Shown here piece after piece: positions 17,294 to 26,229 of a stretch of DNA of 64,000 nt. Each line of letters begins with the position of its first letter. Positions within the stretch are counted from its first letter, which is position 1. The position numbers and the translations under genes are program-made. The notes under the pieces are model-generated. The model had not been told where the DNA came from, did no database searches, and saw only the letters and a list, made by a program, of their open reading frames with translations. The DNA is from Pseudobdellovibrionaceae bacterium (GTDB taxonomy: Bacteria; Bdellovibrionota; Bdellovibrionia; Bdellovibrionales; Bdellovibrionaceae). The stretch lies in contig JABWCN010000001.1 of assembly GCA_013359135.1 (NCBI GenBank), positions 62,001 through 126,000 of the forward strand. Direction: 5' to 3'.

Positions 17294-18790
17294 ATGCAGC
17301 TATCAAAATCATGGAGTGTGATTTTATTATCATTATTAACATCAGGTACTATTTATTCTCAGGAAGGAGCCGTCCAACAGCAAGATTTTCTTGTGAAATA
17401 CAAAAGCTCTGATATGCAAATCAAAGCACTAAATAAAATGAAAAGAGCTACTTTTCAGCAAAACGGACAAAATCAAAAAATTGAAATTCTTACTCCTGAA
17501 TGGGTCAAATTATCAGGGTCACCAAAAAATATTGACCAAACGTTGCAATCACAAAAACAAGAAATTGAGTATGTTCAGCCTGATTACAAAATCAATTTGA
17601 TTGAAAACTATCAAGTCGATGATGAAACATTAAGACAAGCCTACATTCAAGAGCTCACATCTGCTAACCAACTAGGAATTGAGATTCAATCCGTTGATAA
17701 TCCTAGCTTTATATCAAAACCCCAAAGTACAAAAGGCAAAGACCCACTTACTAACAAACAATGGGGTATGATTGACATTGGTGGCCCTCAAGTGTGGGCT
17801 CAATACAAATCAGCTCCATCAATTATCGTGGCTGTTATTGATACTGGTGTCGACTATAATCATCCAGATTTAAATGCTAACATGTGGAGAAATCCTGGAG
17901 AAACGGGTATAGATGCTAATGGCAGAGATAAATCTAGTAATAAAATTGATGATGATGGTAACGGCTATATTGATGATGTTGTCGGTTACGACTTTTATAG
18001 TAATGATTCAAACCCCTATGATAATGCTGTTGGTCCATTACGTTTATTAATTGGTGGCGGTAATCCTGGTCATGGCACTCACTGCGCAGGTAACATTGCA
18101 GCAGTGGCTGATAATGGAATAGGAATTTCTGGGGTAGCTCCTAACGCAAAAATCATGGCTCTAAGATTTTTGGGAAACAACGGAGGAAGAACATCCGGGG
18201 CAATTAAGGCTATAAAGTACGCCGTTGATAATGGTGCTAAAGTATTAAGTAACTCTTGGGGTTCTGAGGGGGAAGATCCAAGTGAAGGTTCCGACAATAA
18301 GGCACTAAAAGAGATTATCGCTTACGCAGAATCAAAAAACGTACTCTTTGTTGCAGCAGCTGGTAATGGTCGTCGCGGAAAAGGTTATAATAATGACTCT
18401 GACCCAAGGCCCGCCTATCCAGCAAGTTATCAGATTAATAACATCATTAGCGTAGCTGCCATTGATGAAAATAATCAATTAGGGATGTTCTCTAATTGGG
18501 GGGTTAAAACTGTACATATTGGCGCTCCTGGCGTTAAAGTTTTTAGTACTATGGTTGGAGGTAAATATTCTGACAAAGTCATTCCCTTCATAGCAAAGTG
18601 GGAAGGAACTAGCATGGCAGCTCCCCATGTTTCAGGTGCTGCCGCTTTATATTGGTCTATGCATCCTGAAAAAACAGTTCTTCAGGTGAAAGATGCCATT
18701 TTAAACTCTGCGGTAAAAATACCATCTTTACAAAATAAAGTTGTCAGCAGTGGAAAGTTGAATTTAATTTCTTTGATGCAACAACAATAA
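17294..18790 (+). CDS. secreted subtilisin-like serine protease (S8 family)
   Basis: 498 residues: signal peptide (about 1-22), an inhibitor-like propeptide (about 30-100, ending EIEYVQPDYKI), and an S8 catalytic domain. The triad is complete: D183 in AVIDTGVDYNHPD, H260 in GHGTHCAG, S440 in GTSMAAPHVSG; oxyanion N358 is in AAAGNG. An Asp-rich loop, IDDDGNGYIDD (218-228), could bind calcium. There is no extra C-terminal domain. AAGGAGGA lies upstream of the ATG. It probably acts outside the cell, where a predator or scavenger could use it to digest protein (inference). Confidence 0.93.
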   Translation: MQLSKSWSVILLSLLTSGTIYSQEGAVQQQDFLVKYKSSDMQIKALNKMKRATFQQNGQNQKIEILTPEWVKLSGSPKNIDQTLQSQKQEIEYVQPDYKINLIENYQVDDETLRQAYIQELTSANQLGIEIQSVDNPSFISKPQSTKGKDPLTNKQWGMIDIGGPQVWAQYKSAPSIIVAVIDTGVDYNHPDLNANMWRNPGETGIDANGRDKSSNKIDDDGNGYIDDVVGYDFYSNDSNPYDNAVGPLRLLIGGGNPGHGTHCAGNIAAVADNGIGISGVAPNAKIMALRFLGNNGGRTSGAIKAIKYAVDNGAKVLSNSWGSEGEDPSEGSDNKALKEIIAYAESKNVLFVAAAGNGRRGKGYNNDSDPRPAYPASYQINNIISVAAIDENNQLGMFSNWGVKTVHIGAPGVKVFSTMVGGKYSDKVIPFIAKWEGTSMAAPHVSGAAALYWSMHPEKTVLQVKDAILNSAVKIPSLQNKVVSSGKLNLISLMQQQ

Positions 18791-18807
18791 TTTACTAAAT
18801 TTTAATT

Positions 18808-18858
18808 AAGCAGAATCCAGAGGATAATCCGCCTCTGAGCTCTGCTTTAATTTTATTG
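18808..18858 (+). terminator. terminator of the subtilase gene
   Basis: Nested hairpin: outer arms AAGCAGA (18808-18814) and TCTGCTT (18841-18847), inner arms CAGAGG and CCTCTG, then the tail TTAATTTTATT. It starts 18 bases after the stop codon. Confidence 0.75.
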
Positions 18859-18867
18859 TCAATATTC

Positions 18868-18908
18868 AAAGAAGAGTCAATTTGATAAAAAAACTGACTC
18901 TTCTTTTT
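18868..18908. terminator. bidirectional terminator between the subtilase and the pil operon
   Basis: Perfect 12-base stem (18868-18879 with 18895-18906), 15-base loop, T-run to 18908 on the plus strand and TTCTTT on the minus strand. It ends the pil operon, whose last gene stops at 18932, and backs up the plus-strand terminator. Confidence 0.8.
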
Positions 18909-18931
18909 AAAAAATTAAGCCTTAGTCTTTA

Positions 18932-19579
18932 CTAAAATGGATTTTGAACTGAAAAGTCACCAGTCACTTTTAAAGGAACTTCTTCATAGCTAGTTTTCGC
19001 ATCATTGTATCGTTTTTCAATAGCCAATAATTCCCATTTGCCTTTAGCCGTAAATTTTCCAGAACCTTCTTTGACCGCAACGCCACCACACCTAATAGAA
19101 CAAGAAGAGTATGACTTCGCCTTAAGTTCAGAAGTTGAGGTGATAGCATCTGTTGAGTTATATCCCAACTTTAAGTCCCAAGCAGAAACTATGGCATTGC
19201 CATTAACATCTTTTCCACTCTTATAGTACAGCAATCCCAAAGTTGTTGATGCTAAAGTACATTCAAACTTTCCTAGTTGTGCTGTTTCTACAGTAAACTT
19301 AAGCACCTCAACTCTGACTTCAGAATTTGCACTTCCCAGCCAAGTAAATGTAGGTGTACTAATTTCAAAATAGTTTTTTATTGATCCACCATTCGACCAA
19401 GAATTTTTAGATACCTCATCACACGAAGGGGTAGTTGAAGGAATGATCGTCGCTGCAGAAGAAGAAATATCTACCTTTAAATTATCACTGCTGTCATCTT
19501 TACTTCCACAACCTAATAACATTATTAATACAACAAAGAGTTTAATTCTCAAAAAGAAATAGATAGATTTTATATTCAT
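18932..19579 (-). CDS. lipoprotein at the end of the pil operon, unknown function
   Basis: About 215 residues. Signal peptide with lipobox LLGCGSKDD, so lipid-anchored. The mature part is Ser/Thr-rich with four further Cys (in PSCDE, KFECTL, SSCSIRCGG). No family recognised. It follows pilQ directly (an ATG touches the pilQ stop), but I take the start at 19579 because GGAAGAG precedes it. By position it could be a pilotin-like or pilus-associated envelope protein; nothing in its sequence proves that. Confidence 0.65.
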   Translation of the reverse strand: MNIKSIYFFLRIKLFVVLIMLLGCGSKDDSSDNLKVDISSSAATIIPSTTPSCDEVSKNSWSNGGSIKNYFEISTPTFTWLGSANSEVRVEVLKFTVETAQLGKFECTLASTTLGLLYYKSGKDVNGNAIVSAWDLKLGYNSTDAITSTSELKAKSYSSCSIRCGGVAVKEGSGKFTAKGKWELLAIEKRYNDAKTSYEEVPLKVTGDFSVQNPF

Positions 19580-19594
19580 AAATTTCTCTTCCAT

Positions 19595-21790
19595 CTAATG
19601 TTTGATCTCATCAATATCATTATAAGTTAAAATTTTTGGAGTTAAAAACACTAAAAGTTCCGTATTAGTTCGAGACGACTGTTTTTGTCTAAACAAATAA
19701 CCAAGAATTGGAATATCCTTTAATCCACTTATACCAACTTCACCCTCAGCCGTATCATTTTGAAAAATACCTCCGATAACACTCGTCTGTCCATTTTTGA
19801 CAAGTACATTAGTCTCTACATTTCTTTCAAACTTAGGCGCAGAAGCTGGTAAAGCAGCATTAGCAGCAATTCCTGGATAAGACCTAGATACTTTAATATT
19901 CATTTTCACCGAGCCATCGTTGGTAATTTGAGGAGTAACTTCAAGACTCAACACCGTTGACATCGGAGATCCCTCACTTAATCTTCCTTGATTATCCACG
20001 ACAACACTTTTCAAATCATTCTTAGCCGAAATCACTGCTTTATTGTTATTTATACTTACGACTCTTGGAGAAGATAATACCTTAACTTTATCTTCTTTTT
20101 CTAGAAGAGCCAATGTTGCCGCAAGATTCCCAAGGACATCTAATACTCCAATGTTTAATCCAAATCCATAATCAGATGATGTAGATGGTTTTCCCATTGA
20201 AAAAGCAGGAGTTATATCTACCTTACCTGACCTTATCGCTTGACCATTAAAACCCCAGTTAATTCCCACTTGCCTTTGAAAATTTTCATTAGCTTCAACA
20301 ATTTTTCCTTCTATAAGAACTTGAGCGGGTGGTGTATCCAAGTTTTTGATCATCACATCCATTTTGGCTAATACCTCTTCGGTATCAATAACAATAAGAG
20401 AATTGGTTCTAGCATCAAAAGAAATGCTACCTTTATCCTTCGTTAAAAAAATCTTCAGTTTATCCTGCAAATCACTTCCTTCTGCAAAACTGATTGGAAA
20501 AATTCTAACTTTTGTAGGATCAATCTGCTTTCTTTCGGCAATCTCTTTGACTTTATCATTGAGTTCTTTAGTTAACACTTCAAGTGGAGCAATTCTTAGA
20601 ATGTTACCAATTTTAGAATAACCTAATTTTTTAACTTTCATTATGACGGTTAAACATTGATCCCATGCAACTCTATTGATACCAATTGAAACTTTTCCAG
20701 GGGGGACTTCTTCTGTGATTAAATTCAAATTTACAGAAGAGGCTAAGAGATTAATAACTTCTTTTGTTTCCATTTCATCAAAATTACAGTCAATAATTTC
20801 TCCGTAGAATTGCGTGTTTTTTTCTAAAAACTCAGCAATATTTTCATGACCTATTGGCATACCTGAAGCTGCTGCACTTACTAATGATTTATTCTTCTTA
20901 GAAAAACTGGATTCATCCTGACTCAAGTCAGACGAATTCTTGTTTATTTCATCAAGCTTATTTGTATTAACAACTTGATCAGTAGCCTTAGTATTTTCAT
21001 TGGTAGCTACAATCAAAGAACTTCCTTCCATCTGAATAAAAGGCTCACTAGCTCCATTCCTCAATTGCAATACAACTCTGGTTGTCGACGTTCCTGAGTT
21101 TTGATAAGTATCTACTGATGCGATGCCACCCTTAAATTCTTTCATATTCAAAGGCCTAAGGACTCTTGCACTTGCTTTAGAATTTGGAATCTCTATAACC
21201 ACTTGATTCAGTTTATCATTTTTTCTAGTTGTATAGGTGAATGGGGCATTTGCATCGATAACTAAAGTTCCACCTGTATCATTACCCTTAAACTGAATAC
21301 TAGTTAAATTCACCATAGATACTTTAGGTTCTGGCTCAGCAATAGGTACCGGCTTAGTATCTTGAACAATTGGCTCTGGAACTGGCTGACTAGGAGCAGG
21401 CTCTTGTTGTGCCAACTCCTGTGGCTGAATTTCTTGCGGGGGTGGTTCTTGTGCATTTGACGTGTTATCTAATGCTGGTTCTGTATTATTAAACTCATTT
21501 TGTTGATTTTCTGTAACTTGCGGATTTGCATTCGCAGCATTATTATCAGCCTGATTTTCATTGGCGATAGCTGATGGCTCCTCAGCAAATTCATTTGTAG
21601 AATCAGCAGGTGATTCATTGGCCGCAGAAGAGCTAGAGCCTTCATCAAATGCAGGGTCAGCGCTCGTATCACTGGAGGCCGTTTGATCTGATACCGCAAA
21701 ATCCTCATCTCCTCCTGTCGGTTGAGACGAGCATGATGATAAGACATATACCAATGCCAATAGCAAAATTATTCTCTTTTTAACATCCAT
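19595..21790 (-). CDS. pilQ: type IV pilus secretin PilQ
   Basis: Outer-membrane pore for the pilus. Order: signal peptide with lipobox LSSC at 17-20, so possibly lipidated; an acidic then Pro/Gln/Glu-rich linker (about 25-155, with QEPPPQEIQPQ-type repeats); an AMIN domain (about 160-265) for peptidoglycan contact; an STN/N0-type domain (about 330-410); and a secretin N1-like part and the C-terminal secretin domain (about 480-725, including VPGxPxLKDIPILGYLFR-like GISGLKDIPILGYLFRQ). Downstream of pilP with a 16-base gap. 731 residues is normal for PilQ. The lipobox in the secretin itself is uncommon. Confidence 0.95.
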   Translation of the reverse strand: MDVKKRIILLLALVYVLSSCSSQPTGGDEDFAVSDQTASSDTSADPAFDEGSSSSAANESPADSTNEFAEEPSAIANENQADNNAANANPQVTENQQNEFNNTEPALDNTSNAQEPPPQEIQPQELAQQEPAPSQPVPEPIVQDTKPVPIAEPEPKVSMVNLTSIQFKGNDTGGTLVIDANAPFTYTTRKNDKLNQVVIEIPNSKASARVLRPLNMKEFKGGIASVDTYQNSGTSTTRVVLQLRNGASEPFIQMEGSSLIVATNENTKATDQVVNTNKLDEINKNSSDLSQDESSFSKKNKSLVSAAASGMPIGHENIAEFLEKNTQFYGEIIDCNFDEMETKEVINLLASSVNLNLITEEVPPGKVSIGINRVAWDQCLTVIMKVKKLGYSKIGNILRIAPLEVLTKELNDKVKEIAERKQIDPTKVRIFPISFAEGSDLQDKLKIFLTKDKGSISFDARTNSLIVIDTEEVLAKMDVMIKNLDTPPAQVLIEGKIVEANENFQRQVGINWGFNGQAIRSGKVDITPAFSMGKPSTSSDYGFGLNIGVLDVLGNLAATLALLEKEDKVKVLSSPRVVSINNNKAVISAKNDLKSVVVDNQGRLSEGSPMSTVLSLEVTPQITNDGSVKMNIKVSRSYPGIAANAALPASAPKFERNVETNVLVKNGQTSVIGGIFQNDTAEGEVGISGLKDIPILGYLFRQKQSSRTNTELLVFLTPKILTYNDIDEIKH

Positions 21791-21806
21791 GTTAAATTCT
21801 CCAACC

Positions 21807-22451
21807 TTAATTTGGTTCGTTTTTCTTAAATTTCAAAATTACTTTTTCCATATTTTTTTGTCCATCAAAGACTTTAACCTGCTCAATAACCACATTATCT
21901 CTGTTAATTTCGATAATTTTACCCTCATGCCTTCCAATTGAATCTCCCTTACGTAAATAGTAAGTTTTTCCTTCTGTCACTTTAACAGCAGCTACAGGAT
22001 TTTGCTTATTAAAAACAATTCCAAGTAAAATAACATCGTTAGGAACTACAATAGTTTTTATCGTCCTAACCATTGGCGTCTCTTTAGCCGGTTCTTGGTT
22101 AGTTGATTTAACATTAGTGCTTTCATCAGTTGTTTTCAATAACGTTGGATCAAACTCTCTGTATGGTTTGAATGGATCACGTCCTTCTGATTCGTTATAA
22201 AAAAATACTTTTTTACTTTCATCAATCAGACTAGGTGCTCCAATTTCTACTCCAAAAGATGGGGGTGAAGTTGGATTTAAACTAGAATTTGACTCAACTT
22301 TTTTATTTTCTAAATTTTGACCTGAAGGAGCTGTTGCCTGAATCATCGAACCTTCATTTATCATCTCAGCACCTTGAGAAGGAGATGATACCTCTGGTGC
22401 CTGAGCAAAGAGTAGCTTTGTAGAAAATAAAATTAATATGCTCAACTTCAT
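21807..22451 (-). CDS. pilP: type IV pilus assembly protein PilP
   Basis: Periplasmic link between inner-membrane PilNO and secretin PilQ. 214 residues with a signal peptide (LILFSTKLLFAQA) but no Cys lipobox, unlike typical lipoprotein PilP. A disordered linker is followed by the PilP beta-domain (about residues 110-205: GRDPFKPY, VPNDVILLGIVFNKQNPVAAVKV, YYLRKGDSIG). It overlaps pilO by 4 bases. Confidence 0.9.
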   Translation of the reverse strand: MKLSILILFSTKLLFAQAPEVSSPSQGAEMINEGSMIQATAPSGQNLENKKVESNSSLNPTSPPSFGVEIGAPSLIDESKKVFFYNESEGRDPFKPYREFDPTLLKTTDESTNVKSTNQEPAKETPMVRTIKTIVVPNDVILLGIVFNKQNPVAAVKVTEGKTYYLRKGDSIGRHEGKIIEINRDNVVIEQVKVFDGQKNMEKVILKFKKNEPN

Positions 22452-23038
22452 TTGACTACCTTCTTAGCCTCTTCTTTATTCTCAAGAGAACGATAACCGT
22501 TAATAGTCAACTCTACTTTCAAAGCATTTTTAGAATTCAACGCCTTAGTAATTCTGTACTTGGATATTGTCGTTATCGTCTCAAAATTACCAGCTTGAAC
22601 AAAAAAAGTACCTAACTGTCCATAATTTGCTGTAAACTCAATATCTAAAGGCAACTTTTCAATAATATCAATTCGTTCCGTGGATAAGGGTCTTTTAGAA
22701 GTAATTTGAATTTGGGGTTTTTTTGCAAAACCCTCAATATAAGAAATCACGTCTGAAGTCGTAATATTATTAGGAAGTTTCTTTTGTATATCATCTAAGT
22801 TTTGACTCAATTTTGTTACATTTTGTTGAACAACTTGAGCCCTTTCCTCTGTGCTTTTAGTATCATGGGCTTTTTGTTCTTCTTGAGCTTTTTGGCTTTT
22901 TAAACTATTCAGCTGTATTTCCAAAGAGTTCATCGAATCTTTAAAAGAAAATAAATAATATAAACCAGCTAACAAGAAAGAAAATAGCAAAATTTTGCTA
23001 AATTGAATTCCAACTAGTTTTATAAAAAAATTCGTCAT
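22448..23038 (-). CDS. pilO: type IV pilus assembly protein PilO
   Basis: Inner-membrane alignment-complex protein that dimerises with PilN. 196 residues: a short cytoplasmic N-terminus, a TM helix at about 10-30, a coiled coil (about 33-85) and a ferredoxin-like periplasmic domain with LPLDIEFTANYGQLGTFF, typical of PilO. The stop overlaps pilP by 4 bases; the gap to pilN is 3 bases. Confidence 0.92.
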   Translation of the reverse strand: MTNFFIKLVGIQFSKILLFSFLLAGLYYLFSFKDSMNSLEIQLNSLKSQKAQEEQKAHDTKSTEERAQVVQQNVTKLSQNLDDIQKKLPNNITTSDVISYIEGFAKKPQIQITSKRPLSTERIDIIEKLPLDIEFTANYGQLGTFFVQAGNFETITTISKYRITKALNSKNALKVELTINGYRSLENKEEAKKVVK

Positions 23039-23041
23039 AAA

Positions 23042-23677
23042 TCATTTACCCATTGAAATTTTCATTTCAAAGCTTTCCACTTTTTGGCCCTCAAAATCGA
23101 CCGTCTTTTGTTCTAATATTTCACAAGAGTTGAATAGAATATTCTGCTTAATTTCATTTCTAAGCCTCTGGACATCAGAAGCGTTGTAAGATAAACCACG
23201 CACTTTAATTTCTCCAACTGCTGAATTATCTGTTTTGGAAGTATCATAACTATAGGTAAAATCATCAATCCATAATTTTTCTGGTAAAGATTTTTGAAAA
23301 AACTTATGCACTTCAATTTCATGCCCTCGTAAAGCATTTAGAAAATTAATTTTATCAATTTTTTCTTGAATAATTTTTCCTTCTTTTTCAAATTGTTTAA
23401 TATCTTCAACAAATTTTTCTTTAGATTTATTAAACTCAACGAGTTTGTTAATTTCCGCCTGTAGAGTTGGGAATTGAGACTTTACTTCTTCCTGGTAATA
23501 ATAATTATCAAAAAAATATAATAACAAAGGAAAGAAAAATAAAGCCATTAGTCTTAAAATACCTTGTTTCTGCAATTCTTGTTTTGTTAAAACGACTTCA
23601 GCAGAAATAGCTATCGTGGTTAATTGCGGATTTAACTGAGACTTACTCTTGTTGTTGATTAAGTTAATTCTTATCAC
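23042..23677 (-). CDS. pilN: type IV pilus assembly protein PilN
   Basis: Partner of PilO, binding PilM through its cytoplasmic N-terminus. The conserved opening IRINLINNK resembles the PilN motif (INLLP). A TM helix lies at about 45-63, followed by a coiled coil and a PilN/GspL-like periplasmic domain. The longest frame opens with TTG at 23686. I prefer GTG at 23677, since PilN proteins start directly at this motif and ACAGG lies upstream. It overlaps pilM by 14 bases. Confidence 0.9.
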   Translation of the reverse strand: MIRINLINNKSKSQLNPQLTTIAISAEVVLTKQELQKQGILRLMALFFFPLLLYFFDNYYYQEEVKSQFPTLQAEINKLVEFNKSKEKFVEDIKQFEKEGKIIQEKIDKINFLNALRGHEIEVHKFFQKSLPEKLWIDDFTYSYDTSKTDNSAVGEIKVRGLSYNASDVQRLRNEIKQNILFNSCEILEQKTVDFEGQKVESFEMKISMGK

Positions 23678-24725
23678 TGTCACCAACCTGTCTTAATCCC
23701 AATCCTAATGAAACAGCTGAAAACTGAGAAATTTGCTTCAAAAATGCTAATGAAAATTTTTTAGTATTGGCTTGAATCTTTTTAAAAGGATTCAAAATCT
23801 CGAAAGGAACTCCAGTACTTTTGGATAAAGAATCTATCAAACCAAATGTAGAAGAAGCTCCCCCTGTGTAATAGAATTTATCTACATTCAAACCATTAGT
23901 TGATACATTTAATAAGTCTAAAGAATTCTTAATTTCTTCAATCACCGAATCGGTTGTCATCTGAATATGAGAATTAACTTCTTCTGGAATTTCTTTTTTT
24001 GTTGAAGCCGAAATCTTAAGTGACTCAGCTTCATTTAAAGACACTCCAAGATTTTTTGAAATTTCATTAGTATAGTTAGAACCCCCAACTAAAATATCCC
24101 TACAAAAAACAACCTCTCCTTTTGAAATAACGACAAAGTTAGTAACAGATGATCCAAAATTAAAAATACCAACATTTTGTTCTTTCAAACGACCATAGTT
24201 ATGCTCAAAAACATTAGCTAATGCAAATCCCGTAACATCAATAATAGAAGATTTTAGATTCGCATTTTCTACTAATGATAGATATTGAACAATAATTTCA
24301 TTCTGAGCTGCGACCAACAACACATCCATCGTTGAACTTTGTGTAGAAGATTTTAAAATAACATAAGTTAAAGAAATATTATTAATATCAAAAGGTATGT
24401 ATTGCTCTGCTTCAAAACGAATTTGTTCTTTAAGCATCTTTTCTTCCATAGCAGGCATTGTGATTTTTCTGATAATCACTGAAGTTCCACTAAGACCAAC
24501 ACACACTGACTTTCTTTTAGATTTAATCTCTGCAATAAGACTAGAAATTGCTGAACCAAGGGCGTAGACATCCTTTATTTCCTCTGGTGCCATTGAATTT
24601 AGTGGAGTCGGTAAATAGCCAAAGTTCTGCAAAGTCGCATTGCCACCGCTGATATCCAATTCAGCGATTTTTATCGAGCTAGTACCTATATCAAGACCTA
24701 GTAATTTTTTGGAATTAAATAGCAT
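23664..24725 (-). CDS. pilM: type IV pilus assembly protein PilM
   Basis: Actin-like cytoplasmic ATPase that binds PilN. Typical features: LLGLDIGTSSIKIAEL at 9-24, QIRFEAEQYIPFDI at 85-98, and the second ATP-binding half with YTGGASSTFGLIDSLS near 280. 353 residues is normal. AAGGAT precedes the ATG. It follows pilD with a 60-base gap and leads the core pilMNOPQ set. Confidence 0.95.
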   Translation of the reverse strand: MLFNSKKLLGLDIGTSSIKIAELDISGGNATLQNFGYLPTPLNSMAPEEIKDVYALGSAISSLIAEIKSKRKSVCVGLSGTSVIIRKITMPAMEEKMLKEQIRFEAEQYIPFDINNISLTYVILKSSTQSSTMDVLLVAAQNEIIVQYLSLVENANLKSSIIDVTGFALANVFEHNYGRLKEQNVGIFNFGSSVTNFVVISKGEVVFCRDILVGGSNYTNEISKNLGVSLNEAESLKISASTKKEIPEEVNSHIQMTTDSVIEEIKNSLDLLNVSTNGLNVDKFYYTGGASSTFGLIDSLSKSTGVPFEILNPFKKIQANTKKFSLAFLKQISQFSAVSLGLGLRQVGDSDKN

Positions 24726-24785
24726 TATTTATCCTTCACTTTAATCTTGAATTGGACCTTATAAAGAGTCAAACAAGTGACCAGC

Positions 24786-25586
24786 TCAAAATCCAGGTAA
24801 AAACAAATTAAAGTACCACTCACTTAAGTTTTTCCCATAAAAAATAAAAATCCCTGCACCTAAGACTAGATAAGGGCCAAAAGGGATCGCTGTTTTTAGT
24901 CCGTCCTTTGATTTTAAAGCATATAAAATTCCAACTATAGAACCTAATATAGCTGAGCTCATAATAACAAATGGAATAGCCTTCCAACCAATCACAGCTC
25001 CTATCCACGCTAGAAGCTTAATATCGCCACCACCCATGCCTTCCTTTCCGGTAAAAAGAAAATACACATAAGCTAAAAGCCATAAGAAACCACCTCCCAT
25101 TAAAACCCCTAAAAAAGCTTCCATGAATTCTCTCTCTGGATTGAGTAGTGCTCCCAGCAAACCAATCACAATTCCAGAAAGGGTAAATTCATCTGGAAGT
25201 ATCATGTGATCTAGGTCAATAAAAGAACTCACCAAAGCTGCAAATAAAAAAAGGAGTACTTCTATCAAGTAAAAGTGAAAACCAATTTTTAAATAGGCAA
25301 GACTAAACAAGGCCCCACACAAAAACTCTACAATCGGATATCTAATTGAAAAGGAAGCTCCACACTTTCTACATTTTCCTCTAAGCAAAACCCAAGAAAC
25401 TATTGGAATATTATCAAACCAAGAAATTTTTCCGTGACAAGAATAACAATAAGACCTTGGTCTAATAACGCTTTCATTTTTTGGCATTCGGTAAATCAAG
25501 ACATTTCCAAAGCTTCCAAATAAACAACCGTAAATAAAAAAAATTGTGGCCCATAAAGATTCATTAAAATCAGATAAAAAACTCAT
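24786..25586 (-). CDS. pilD: type IV prepilin peptidase/N-methyltransferase
   Basis: Inner-membrane aspartyl protease that cleaves and N-methylates prepilins. 266 residues with about 7-8 TM helices. The methyltransferase-type zinc motif is C47-x2-C50 and C72-x2-C75. Protease aspartates are in SFIDLDHMILPDEF (D124/D126) and GGGDIKL (D188). It is the first gene of the pil operon. AGGAGA lies ten bases before the ATG. It is divergent from the Cys-rich lipoprotein gene with a 36-base gap. Confidence 0.95.
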   Translation of the reverse strand: MSFLSDFNESLWATIFFIYGCLFGSFGNVLIYRMPKNESVIRPRSYCYSCHGKISWFDNIPIVSWVLLRGKCRKCGASFSIRYPIVEFLCGALFSLAYLKIGFHFYLIEVLLFLFAALVSSFIDLDHMILPDEFTLSGIVIGLLGALLNPEREFMEAFLGVLMGGGFLWLLAYVYFLFTGKEGMGGGDIKLLAWIGAVIGWKAIPFVIMSSAILGSIVGILYALKSKDGLKTAIPFGPYLVLGAGIFIFYGKNLSEWYFNLFLPGF

Positions 25587-25607
25587 TTAGCATTTTCTCC
25601 TGATCTA

Positions 25608-25616
25608 TGTTAAAAT
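25608..25616 (+). promoter_or_regulatory. candidate extended -10 promoter giving a leaderless mRNA
   Basis: TGTTAAAAT has TG at 25608-25609 and the -10 hexamer TAAAAT at 25611-25616. Transcription start would fall at about 25623, the A of the ATG. No ribosome binding site is visible between this box and the start. Confidence 0.45.
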
Positions 25617-25622
25617 AATAAC

Positions 25623-26204
25623 ATGACTTTTAAAATGATTAATTTAGGTTCTTTATTTTTTTTATTTCCATTCATTGTTGGAATATCAAGCTGTGGCAAC
25701 TTACAAAACCGATCACCCCAAAGTGAAAGCACTGTTAGTATTTTTAGTCCCAAAGTCAACGCTGAGAAGCAAGAGGTAAAAAAATTTTCAGTTGCATTTT
25801 TAAAAAAACAATACATAAAAATTTTATTAGGAAAGCATGGCGACTTAAAACAGGTCAGCAAAGGCGATTGTAAAGCCTTTACAGCAGAAGATGAGATTTA
25901 CTGCACTAGCAACGATTGCAAGGCAATTTTAAAAAAACAACCTACATTTTGTGAAAATAATAACTCTGACTGCAAAGCTCTTCTAGATGATAATTGGCAA
26001 TTATGCCAATCAGATAGCTGTAAAGCAGTTCTGAAAGATAATATCACCGAGTGTAATGAAAAAAATTTTCACTGTAAAAGCCTATTTACTCCTGCTCTAT
26101 GTAAAACATCAGACTGTGAGGCTGTACTAAAAGAATTTACCTACAAGTGTGAAAGCCCTTTTTGTAAGGGGATTCTCAAGGAAAACCCAACAGAGTGTGA
26201 TTAA
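25623..26204 (+). CDS. lipoprotein with seven Cys-pair repeats
   Basis: 193 residues. Lipobox ISSC (C24) predicts a lipid anchor. Residues 81-193 consist of seven units, each beginning with a CKA or CKx tag and holding two Cys. The 14 Cys are at 83/94, 99/110, 117/128, 133/144, 151/160, 165/176 and 181/192, so the unit is C-x10-C (x8 once) with 4- or 6-residue linkers. Unit starts read GDCKAF, NDCKAI, SDCKAL, DSCKAV, FHCKSL, SDCEAV, PFCKGI. One disulfide per unit is likely, giving a solenoid or string of small loops (inference). I do not recognise the family. It stands alone between pilD and the ABC genes. Confidence 0.85.
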   Translation: MTFKMINLGSLFFLFPFIVGISSCGNLQNRSPQSESTVSIFSPKVNAEKQEVKKFSVAFLKKQYIKILLGKHGDLKQVSKGDCKAFTAEDEIYCTSNDCKAILKKQPTFCENNNSDCKALLDDNWQLCQSDSCKAVLKDNITECNEKNFHCKSLFTPALCKTSDCEAVLKEFTYKCESPFCKGILKENPTECD

Positions 26205-26229
26205 GTTTGAAGAAAAAGGCATGATTATA

